DNA of 5,041 bases from Alphaproteobacteria bacterium (GTDB taxonomy: Bacteria > Pseudomonadota > Alphaproteobacteria > ATCC43930 > CGMCC-115725): positions 1-5,041 of the forward strand of contig VAZR01000136.1 of assembly GCA_005888515.1 (NCBI GenBank), in the 5' to 3' direction. Shown here in pieces: positions 1 through 5,041 of this stretch (positions are counted from its first letter, which is position 1; each line of letters opens with the position of its first letter). The notes below the pieces were generated by a model. It was not told the DNA's origin. It was given only the letters and a program-made list of their open reading frames with translations, and did not search any database. The position numbers were made by a program, and so were the translations under genes.

Positions 1-528
1 CGCGAGGATCACAGGCGCTGCGAGCGGCAGATCGACGTCCCGCAGCAATTGCCACGGCGACAGTCCCATGCCGCGAGCTGCCTCGCGGGTCGCGCCCGGT
101 ACGCCTTCGAGCCCGGCGATCGCGTTCTCGATGATCGGCAACAGTCCGTAAAGAAATAGGGCGACGATGGTCGGGCGCGGCCCAAAGCCGAGCGCCGGCA
201 CCGCGAGCGCCAGCACCGCCGCTGGCGGAAAGGTCTGGCCGACAGCCGCAAGCGTGCTGACGAGCGAGCGGAAATCACGGCCAGCTGGACGCGTTACAAA
301 GATCGCCAACACCATGCCGAGGACGGTCGCTGCGCCGCTGGCTGCCAATACCAGCCCGGCATGCGACAGCCACAGTGCGAAAAAGCTGCCGCGCTCGAAG
401 ACCGGTGGGCTGACCCCGGGAAAACTCCACTCAAAAGCGGGCGCCAATTGCGGCATGCCAAACAGCAGTGCGGTGAAGAACACGCCGACCCAAAGCGCCG
501 GGCTGGTGATGATGCTGAACCGCCGCAT
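1..528 (-). CDS. yehW: ABC importer permease, short form (YehW-like), partial: 3' end beyond the left edge
   Basis: Translation from the ATG at 526-528 stays open to the left edge, giving 176 residues beginning MRRFSIITSPALWVGVFF. This is the second permease of the importer; family members such as E. coli YehW have about 243 residues, so roughly the last quarter is missing. Hydrophobic segments appear near residues 11-27, 49-78, 86-115 and 119-136. The EAA loop REAARGMGLSPWQLLRDVDLPLAAP (148-172) matches consensus and parallels the loop of the YehY-like permease. The stop of the ATPase (530-532) precedes this ATG by one base (TGA-G-ATG), and no independent ribosome binding site is evident, so translation is probably coupled. 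The binding protein, long permease, ATPase, short permease order is the same as in E. coli osmF-yehYXW. Possible later genes of the operon lie outside the window. Confidence 0.9.
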   Translation of the reverse strand, partial: MRRFSIITSPALWVGVFFTALLFGMPQLAPAFEWSFPGVSPPVFERGSFFALWLSHAGLVLAASGAATVLGMVLAIFVTRPAGRDFRSLVSTLAAVGQTFPPAAVLALAVPALGFGPRPTIVALFLYGLLPIIENAIAGLEGVPGATREAARGMGLSPWQLLRDVDLPLAAPVILA

Positions 529-529
529 C

Positions 530-1453
530 TCAACGCACCAGATCGGCGAGCGTGATGATACCGATCAGGCGGCCGCTCGCGTCCGCGACCGGCACCCGGT
601 CGGTATGGCGCTCCGTCATCGCGGCCAGCGCATCGCGCAACGAAGCCTCGGCCGATAAGGGCTCACCCGTAGCGGTTTCGCCGGGCCGCATCCGCTCGGC
701 GATCCTGCGCAGCCCGAGCAATTTGAGGCCGCCGCTTTCGCCGCCGACAAAGTCCCGCACAAACCCGCTGGCCGGCTGATCGACGATTTCGAGCGGCGTG
801 CCCCATTGCGCAAGCCCGCCCTTTTCCAGAATGGCGATTACCGTCGCCAGGCGCAGCGCCTCCTCGATGTCGTGGGTGACGAAGACGATCGTCTTCTTTG
901 TTGCGGCGTGGATGCGTGCGATCTCGCTTTGCAGCGCGTCACGGGTGATCGGATCGACCGCGCCAAAGGGTTCGTCCATCAGCAACAGCTCGGGATCGGC
1001 GGCGAGCGCCCTGGCGACGCCGACGCGCTGCTGCTCGCCGCCCGACAGTTGATGCGGGTATTTGTGGCGATAGTTTTCTGGATCGAGCCGCAGCAGCTCC
1101 AGTAATTCGGTGACCCGGTCGCGGATTCGGTTGCGCGCCCAGTTCAACAGCCGCGGCACGGTCGCGATATTGTCTTCGACCGACCAGTGCGGAAACAGCC
1201 CGATCGATTGGATCGCGTAGCCGATTCGCCGCCGCAACGTCTCCGGCGACACCCCCCGCACATCCTCGCCGCCGATATGGATGATGCCGCTGTCGAATGG
1301 CACCAGCCGGTTGATCATGCGCAATGTCGTCGATTTGCCGCAGCCCGATGGGCCGAGCAGCACGCAGAACGCACCATCCGGCACGGTCAGCGAGAGATCG
1401 TCGACCACGGCCCTGCCGTCGTAGCGCTTGCTGACATGGTCGAGGTCGATCAT
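530..1453 (-). CDS. yehX: ABC importer ATP-binding protein with C-terminal CBS motif (YehX/ProV/OpuCA family)
   Basis: This 307-residue cytoplasmic ATPase powers the importer. All nucleotide-site motifs are intact: Walker A GPSGCGKST (34-42), Q-loop Gln82 in AIQSIGLFPH, signature LSGGEQQRVG (136-145), Walker B LLLMDEP (156-162) with Glu161, D-loop AVD (165-167) and switch His194 in VTHD. The QSIGLFPH and ITRDALQSEI stretches are typical of the glycine-betaine/L-proline transporter ATPases. Residues about 264-307 form a single CBS-like unit (SLRDALAAMTERHTDRVPVAD...GRLIGIITLADLV). ProV and OpuAA have two such units. The length matches E. coli YehX (about 308). There is no acidic tail after the CBS unit. 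The ATG at 1451-1453 overlaps the permease stop by 4 bases. The same frame stays open far upstream to about 2491, but the family's N-terminal start (MIDLDHVSKRYDG) fixes the true start here. The TGA is one base from the next ATG. Confidence 0.95.
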   Translation of the reverse strand: MIDLDHVSKRYDGRAVVDDLSLTVPDGAFCVLLGPSGCGKSTTLRMINRLVPFDSGIIHIGGEDVRGVSPETLRRRIGYAIQSIGLFPHWSVEDNIATVPRLLNWARNRIRDRVTELLELLRLDPENYRHKYPHQLSGGEQQRVGVARALAADPELLLMDEPFGAVDPITRDALQSEIARIHAATKKTIVFVTHDIEEALRLATVIAILEKGGLAQWGTPLEIVDQPASGFVRDFVGGESGGLKLLGLRRIAERMRPGETATGEPLSAEASLRDALAAMTERHTDRVPVADASGRLIGIITLADLVR

Positions 1454-2667
1454 GTCGCAGTCCGGCGGTGCAACAGTACCGTGGCGCTTTGCAGCAGAAA
1501 ATCGGCCGCTAGCGCCAGTCCGATTGCCGGCAGCGCGCCGAGCAGCACCAGATCGGCGGCATACTGGCCGAGCCCTTCGAAGACAAAGCTGCCGAGCCCG
1601 CCGGCGCCGATCAAGGCCGCGACCACTGCCAATCCGATCGCCTGCACCGTCACGATGCGCAACCCGGCCAACAAGACCGGCGCGGCCAACGGCAATTCGA
1701 CGTGCCAGAATCGCTGATAGCGCGTCATGCCCATACCGCGCGCTGCATCGACGATCGCGCGGTCGACGCCGCTGATCCCGGCCACGGTGCTGCGCACCAC
1801 CGGCAGCAGCGCATAAAGGACCAGCGCGATAATCGCCGGCGCCATACCGATGCCGCCAATCCCGAGCTGGGCCAGGCTTGGGACTGCGGTCGCCAAGCCG
1901 GATAGGGGGGCGATCAAAAGGCCGAACAACGCAATCGACGGAACTGTCTGCAACAGGTTCAGCACCGCAAAGAGCGGGCCCTGCCGGTGCGGCCGGCGTA
2001 CCGCGGCAACCCCGAGCGGAAACCCGATCAGCATCGCCGGAATAATCGCGGCCGCAACCAGCACGATGTGCCGGGTCAATGCGCCAGCGAATCCGGCTTG
2101 CCGCGTGTGGTATTCGCGCGCCAGCGACAGCGCGTCGAACAGGCCGGCCTCCGCCATAGCTGCAAACCCAGTTGCGATGATGGCCGCCGTCGCCAGTTGG
2201 GCGAGAATACCTGCTCTGGCGCGTTGCAGCCCGTCGATAACCGCCAACCCAGCCGCGCCGATCAGCACCCAGAACGCGGCGCCGAGCGATATCCGGGCAA
2301 GCGGGGGCGCCAACGCGGCAAGCGAAGAGGCCGCCTGTCCTGCCGCGGCCAGGATCAGCAGCAGCAACATCCCGGCGATTGCCACCGCTGCGAAATGCAA
2401 TGCGCGGCGCGGCGCCGCAAAGACGGTCGCGAGCAACAAGGCACCGAGCAGCGCGATCGCGGTGCTGAGGCGCGGGTCGGCGGCAAGCCATAAAGCAACC
2501 GGCCGCCCGGAAACCAAGCGGTTCGGCGCCACCGCGACAAATCCGCAGGTGGCCGCTGCTGCTGCCGCGGCACCGACCAGCACCGGCACGACATGATTGT
2601 AAAGCCGGATGGCAGGAAATCGCACCATGGCGCCCATCGTCGGCGCGGCCGGACCTGAGGTGCTCAC
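1450..2667 (-). CDS. yehY: ABC importer permease, long form with N-terminal membrane extension (YehY-like)
   Basis: This 405-residue inner-membrane protein forms half of the translocation channel of the betaine-type importer. E. coli YehY is similarly long, at about 385. Hydrophobic segments are visible near residues 25-47, 67-84, 90-110, 127-144, 157-173, 200-222, 232-255, 274-297, 327-353 and 372-393, about ten in all. The last five or so form the conserved transport core; the first half is the YehY-specific extension. The ATPase-docking EAA loop reads IVDAARGMGMTRYQRFWHVELP (about 305-326). The GTG start at 2665-2667 overlaps the binding-protein stop as GTGA. In-frame ATGs at codons 11 and 14 are alternatives, and none has a clear ribosome binding site, so coupling to the upstream gene is likely. 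The stop overlaps the ATPase start as ATGA. I infer that it pairs with the shorter permease at the left edge. Confidence 0.9.
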   Translation of the reverse strand: MSTSGPAAPTMGAMVRFPAIRLYNHVVPVLVGAAAAAAATCGFVAVAPNRLVSGRPVALWLAADPRLSTAIALLGALLLATVFAAPRRALHFAAVAIAGMLLLLILAAAGQAASSLAALAPPLARISLGAAFWVLIGAAGLAVIDGLQRARAGILAQLATAAIIATGFAAMAEAGLFDALSLAREYHTRQAGFAGALTRHIVLVAAAIIPAMLIGFPLGVAAVRRPHRQGPLFAVLNLLQTVPSIALFGLLIAPLSGLATAVPSLAQLGIGGIGMAPAIIALVLYALLPVVRSTVAGISGVDRAIVDAARGMGMTRYQRFWHVELPLAAPVLLAGLRIVTVQAIGLAVVAALIGAGGLGSFVFEGLGQYAADLVLLGALPAIGLALAADFLLQSATVLLHRRTAT

Positions 2668-3692
2668 GGCAGGAAATGCTTCGATTTCAGGTAATCGGCC
2701 GCGACCGCCCCGGCATCCTCGCCGGCGACCGCGATCCGCGCGTTCAGCATCTGCAACGTTTCGAGCGACAGGGACGCGAACACCGGCTCTAGCGCCGCCG
2801 CGATTTCCGGATGCTCGTCGAGTACCGATTGGCGCACCACCGGGCTCGGCGTGTAGACGATCTGCGCTCCTTTGTCGTCACACAGCGCAGTCAGGCCGAG
2901 CGCCGCCAGCTCGCCATCGGTGCCATAGGCCATTGCCGCGTTGACCCCGGAAATGCCTTCGGCGGCGGCGCGCAATGTCGCGGCGGTATTACCGCCGGAC
3001 AATGTCAAAAGCTGCTCCGCCTTCAAGTGGAACCCATAGGTTTTCTCGAAAGCCGGCAATGCCGACGGGCTCTCGACGAACTCGGCCGAGGCAGCGAGCT
3101 TGAAACGGCCGGCTTCTGCGAGATAGGCCGCGAGGTCGTCGAGGCACTTTCGTTCGCGAAACTTCGGCAGATCGCCGCGGATCGCAATGACCCAGGTATT
3201 GTTGGCCGGCGCCGGGTTCAGCCAGACGAGGCGATTTTCCGCAGCGTCGAGCCGCTTTACCTCGGCGTATCCTTCGGCGGCGTTCTTCCACGCCGGATCG
3301 TTTTCCCGGTGAAAGAAGATCCCGCCATTTCCGGTATATTCCGGATAAATATCGATTTGCCCGGCGAGGAGCGCCGCCCGCACGATGTTGGTCGGGCCGA
3401 GCTGGATCTTGCGCTCGACCGCAATACCGCGGGCCGAAATTACCTCCGCGATGATATTGCCGAGCAGCGCACCCTCGGTGTCGATCTTCGACGCGACGAC
3501 AACCGCCCCGGCGGCAAGTGCCGCACGGGGTGGGCCAATTGCAGCGATCGCAGCGATGATCACTGCAGCAACGTCTGCCCAAATCCCTCGTCCCGGCGAA
3601 AGCCGGGATCCACTTATCCGCGTCCGTGCCGGTTGAAGGGTGGGTCCCGGCTTTCGCCGGGACGCCAATTTTACGAGCTTTGTTAGAGTCAT
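2664..3692 (-). CDS. osmF: Periplasmic substrate-binding protein of a glycine-betaine/osmoprotectant ABC importer (OsmF/YehZ-like)
   Basis: This protein would capture a quaternary-amine ligand such as glycine betaine in the periplasm and deliver it to the permeases. As drawn it has 342 residues; E. coli YehZ has about 305. OpuAC/YehZ-type motifs are SKIDTEGALLGNII (68-81), DIYPEYTGNG (114-123), PAPANNTWVIAIR (160-172), AASAEFVE (200-207), GGNTAAT (233-239), AYGTDGEL (255-262) and a YTPSPVVR block (280-287). A hydrophobic stretch at about 41-61, ending AALAAG, looks like a Sec signal peptide. Residues 10-35 are encoded by the repeat at 3589-3664, so the start is doubtful. Options are the ATG at 3690-3692, a TTG at 3666-3668, or a GTG at 3561-3563. 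The GTG gives 299 residues, close to family length, but leaves no basic n-region and no good ribosome binding site. The TGA overlaps the next gene by 4 bases (GTGA). Family is secure; ligand and start are not. Confidence 0.9.
   Translation of the reverse strand: MTLTKLVKLASRRKPGPTLQPARTRISGSRLSPGRGIWADVAAVIIAAIAAIGPPRAALAAGAVVVASKIDTEGALLGNIIAEVISARGIAVERKIQLGPTNIVRAALLAGQIDIYPEYTGNGGIFFHRENDPAWKNAAEGYAEVKRLDAAENRLVWLNPAPANNTWVIAIRGDLPKFRERKCLDDLAAYLAEAGRFKLAASAEFVESPSALPAFEKTYGFHLKAEQLLTLSGGNTAATLRAAAEGISGVNAAMAYGTDGELAALGLTALCDDKGAQIVYTPSPVVRQSVLDEHPEIAAALEPVFASLSLETLQMLNARIAVAGEDAGAVAADYLKSKHFLP
3589..3664. repeat. Palindromic interspersed repeat, REP-doublet/REPIN-like, two inverted 25-base arms
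   Basis: The left arm (3589-3613) and right arm (3640-3664) are reverse complements at 24 of 25 bases and are separated by 26 bases. Each arm is itself a hairpin, TCCCGGC-GAAA-GCCGGGA, with a 7-bp stem. In the minus-strand transcript the first hairpin has a GAAA (GNRA) loop and the second a TTTC loop. The arms could instead pair with each other as one long stem. This two-hairpin layout matches REP doublets (REPINs/BIMEs), which are spread by RAYT-type transposases acting in trans; none is encoded here. From memory, this sequence type is common between genes in GC-rich proteobacteria and gives the recurrent junk peptides RRKPG and PAFAGT. It sits inside the 5' end of the binding-protein frame. 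There is no U-tract, so it is not a standard intrinsic terminator. Confidence 0.88.
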
Positions 3693-3697
3693 CCTCA
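3690..3697 (-). promoter_or_regulatory. Tight stop-start junction (TGAGGATG) between the dioxygenase beta gene and the transporter gene
   Basis: Read on the minus strand, the beta-subunit TGA is followed by GG and then an ATG that opens the binding-protein frame. The GAGG is only one base from the ATG, too close for normal Shine-Dalgarno spacing. If this ATG is used, translation probably depends on ribosomes finishing the beta subunit. I see no promoter or terminator between the two functional blocks. The alternative is that the true start lies downstream of the repeat at 3589-3664. Confidence 0.5.
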
Positions 3698-4174
3698 GAG
3701 CGGGATGGCCAGCAGGGTGTCGATCTGCCGACTGTCGAGCACGACGTCTTTTTTGGCAAATTTCCAGCCCGTTTCGGTGCGCTCGACCCGGTCAACATAG
3801 CGGCCGGTCGCGAACAGGGTCATCCCGCCGTCCTGCATTGTGCGCACGACCAGGAAATTGGCGGTGACATCGAGCGCGCGCCCCTGTTCGCCGTCGATGC
3901 GAATGCCCGAGATCAGGTGACGATAGCGTTGCGGCTCGTAGATGTTGGCTTCGCGGAGCGCACTGACCCGGTCGCGCAGCATGTTCTGCGAAGTCGCATA
4001 GATCAGCCCTAAAGGCAGCCCGGCCTCGTAATTCTCGGCCGAGGTCACGCGGTAATGGCAGGTCTCGGTGAAGAACTCCGGCCACGCCTCCAGCGTGTCG
4101 CTGTCGAGGCAGGCGGCGTAATCGGTGTAGAGCCCTTCGAGCTCAAGCCGCCGCGCCACCTCGGCGAGGTCCAT
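3695..4174 (-). CDS. Ring-hydroxylating dioxygenase beta (small) subunit
   Basis: A 159-residue protein of the usual length for the structural small subunit that packs against alpha in an alpha3beta3 oxygenase. It adopts an NTF2/SnoaL-like fold and carries no metal centre. Family signatures visible are YxxxLDSDxLEAWPxFFTxxCHYRVT (residues 19-44), SQNMLRDRVSALREANIYE (62-80) followed by RYRHL (83-87), and a C-terminal strand region FATGRYVDRVE...VVLDSRQIDTLLAIPL. The SALREANIYE-x2-RYRH block and the DxLLAIPL ending closely resemble my recollection of TphA3; NagH and AndAd are alternatives. The ATG at 4172-4174 lies 19 bases after the alpha stop and is preceded by a loose purine stretch (GGATGGGG). 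The TGA at 3695-3697 is 2 bases from the ATG of the binding-protein frame. The alpha-beta pairing makes the role secure, but the substrate is not shown. Confidence 0.93.
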   Translation of the reverse strand: MDLAEVARRLELEGLYTDYAACLDSDTLEAWPEFFTETCHYRVTSAENYEAGLPLGLIYATSQNMLRDRVSALREANIYEPQRYRHLISGIRIDGEQGRALDVTANFLVVRTMQDGGMTLFATGRYVDRVERTETGWKFAKKDVVLDSRQIDTLLAIPL

Positions 4175-4193
4175 CGCCGTTACAGCCCCATCC

Positions 4194-5041
4194 CTAGAGT
4201 CCCATCAGGGGCCGCCAGGCGTTCCAGAAGCCGCGCACGGACGCTTCGGTCGCCCGCGTCGGCTGGGGCGCGTGCTCATGTCCGCCCATCTCGATGACCG
4301 AGCATTCCTCTTCGGCCCCCGGGATCGCGCGCTGGATAAAGCCGCCGACCGCGCCGTCCTCCATCGAGACATAGCCGGCCGGGCCGACCAGATTGGCCTG
4401 TTGCAACCGCCGCTCTGTCATCGCGTCGTCGTCGTCTTCGAAGCCGATATAGGTCCATTGCAACTCGGTCTCGTCCGGCCCCTTCGGCAGCACCAGCCGC
4501 ACGGCGATCGAATTGTGGATCTGCTGCAACACAAAGTTCGGGAACACACTGAGGATCTGCAACGTGATGCCGTCGCCAATTTCGTCGACCGAATCGAGAA
4601 AGCGCGGGTCCTTCAGCCCGTAATCCTGATGCAATGAATGGATCTCGGCATAGGCCTGGTCGGAGGCGGTGTTGTCGCCACGCTGGGCGCCATAGGTGTA
4701 ACTGGCATGGTGTGCGCCCGATTCGGCGATCGCGACACCGCCCGCGGTGGTCAGCCGGCTGAGCCGGAATGTGGTGAAGAAGGTGTGCAACAGGCTGGCG
4801 TGATAGGTGTCCTTGACGTTCTCGACATAGAGCTTCCAGTTGTTGTGCAGGATCTGCGACGTCGTGCCGAGGATTTTCGGCTTCCCGCGCATGACCCGCC
4901 CGATCCGCCCGCCGATGTCGTTGCCAATATATTCGGAGAGCGGCGGAGCCTCCGCCGACTGCGTGCCGAAGACGAGGCCAGCGAAGCTGTCGGTGCGCAG
5001 CTTCTTGAGCCCGTGCTCTTCGATCTTGAAGCTGTCCGGCA
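4194..5041 (-). CDS. Ring-hydroxylating dioxygenase alpha (large) subunit, partial: C-terminal catalytic part, 5' end beyond the right edge
   Basis: This is the catalytic subunit of a Rieske non-heme iron oxygenase, which adds oxygen to an aromatic ring in the cytoplasm using electrons from a reductase. The frame is open from the right edge to a TAG at 4194-4196, giving about 281 visible residues. The Rieske [2Fe-2S] domain (CxH...CxxH) is not visible and should lie beyond the edge. The mononuclear-iron site is clear. NNWKLYVENVKD is followed by a D-x2-H-x4-H motif, with the bridging Asp at 4809-4811 and His ligands at 4800-4802 and 4785-4787. The probable third ligand is the Asp of SMEDGAVGG at 4356-4358. 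From memory, the closest match is TphA2 (terephthalate 1,2-dioxygenase); AndAc (anthranilate) and NagG (salicylate 5-hydroxylase) are related. The Met at 4892 is internal, since upstream codons (PDSFKIEEHGLKKLR...) continue the family homology. The beta gene follows after 19 bases. Family is certain; substrate is not. Confidence 0.93.
   Translation of the reverse strand, partial: PDSFKIEEHGLKKLRTDSFAGLVFGTQSAEAPPLSEYIGNDIGGRIGRVMRGKPKILGTTSQILHNNWKLYVENVKDTYHASLLHTFFTTFRLSRLTTAGGVAIAESGAHHASYTYGAQRGDNTASDQAYAEIHSLHQDYGLKDPRFLDSVDEIGDGITLQILSVFPNFVLQQIHNSIAVRLVLPKGPDETELQWTYIGFEDDDDAMTERRLQQANLVGPAGYVSMEDGAVGGFIQRAIPGAEEECSVIEMGGHEHAPQPTRATEASVRGFWNAWRPLMGL

Noticed and set aside
167..658. A 163-codon plus-strand open frame across the short permease and the end of the ATPase.
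   Set aside because: It overlaps two well-supported minus-strand genes and has low-complexity composition with no motif.
1454..2491. The ATPase frame remains open for about 346 codons upstream of its start, suggesting a 653-residue fusion protein.
   Set aside because: The upstream part is an arginine-rich shadow of the YehY-like permease in another frame. The permease has clear membrane segments and an EAA loop, and the ATPase starts with a family-typical N-terminus at 1453.
1850..2596. A 248-codon plus-strand open frame rich in Ala, Ser and Asn.
   Set aside because: It is antisense to the YehY-like permease. The composition is that of the complement of hydrophobic GC-rich codons, and no domain is visible.
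3589..3664. The inverted repeat as a rho-independent terminator for the dioxygenase genes.
   Set aside because: No T-run follows the stem on the minus strand, each arm is an independent hairpin, and coding sequence continues directly after it. A REP-type repeat explains it better.
2811..3686. A 291-codon open frame on the plus strand opposite the binding-protein gene.
   Set aside because: It shows no recognisable motif, lies wholly antisense to a gene with strong family motifs, and is expected in high-GC DNA. Its end translates the palindromic repeat.
4941..4957. A perfect 17-base palindrome (cggcggag-c-ctccgccg) in the alpha-subunit gene.
   Set aside because: It lies within coding sequence for a Ser-Ala-Glu-Ala-Pro-Pro linker and has no U-tract, second copy or nearby start. 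Short GC palindromes are common at this base composition.

Overview
The window is a GC-rich, gene-dense stretch of bacterial DNA in which every supported gene is on the minus strand. Genes abut or overlap throughout, so it reads as one probable operon running from right to left. High GC, alanine-rich proteins and an interspersed palindromic repeat of the 'tcccggcgaaagccggga' type suggest a proteobacterium, most likely an alphaproteobacterium such as the Bradyrhizobium/Rhodopseudomonas group. That placement is inference, because no phylogenetic marker is present.

Right part (about 3695-5041): the 3' part of a Rieske-type ring-hydroxylating oxygenase alpha subunit, then its complete beta subunit. 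The alpha fragment has the mononuclear-iron catalytic site; its Rieske domain lies beyond the right edge. Both subunits resemble the terephthalate/anthranilate/salicylate class, with terephthalate dioxygenase TphA2/TphA3 the closest I can recall. No ferredoxin or reductase gene is visible.

Middle and left (1-3692): a four-gene ABC importer in the same order as Escherichia coli osmF(yehZ)-yehY-yehX-yehW. It comprises a periplasmic binding protein, a long permease with extra N-terminal membrane segments, an ATPase with a C-terminal CBS motif, and a second short permease cut by the left edge. By family this is a glycine-betaine/quaternary-amine importer. Stop and start codons overlap by 4 bases at two junctions and lie 1 base apart at the third, so the four genes look translationally coupled.

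The oxygenase and transporter halves meet at about 3690: the beta-subunit stop is 2 bases from the first ATG of the binding-protein frame. Just inside that frame sits a 76-base inverted repeat (3589-3664) made of two hairpin arms, a REP-doublet or REPIN-like element. It is translated in frame if the first ATG is used, and it makes the true start of the binding protein uncertain.

The points most worth a second look are the linkage of an aromatic-carboxylate-type dioxygenase to a betaine-type importer, and the repeat lodged at the start of the binding-protein gene. I see no RNA gene, CRISPR array, phage gene or transposase, and no gene-free stretch longer than 300 bases.
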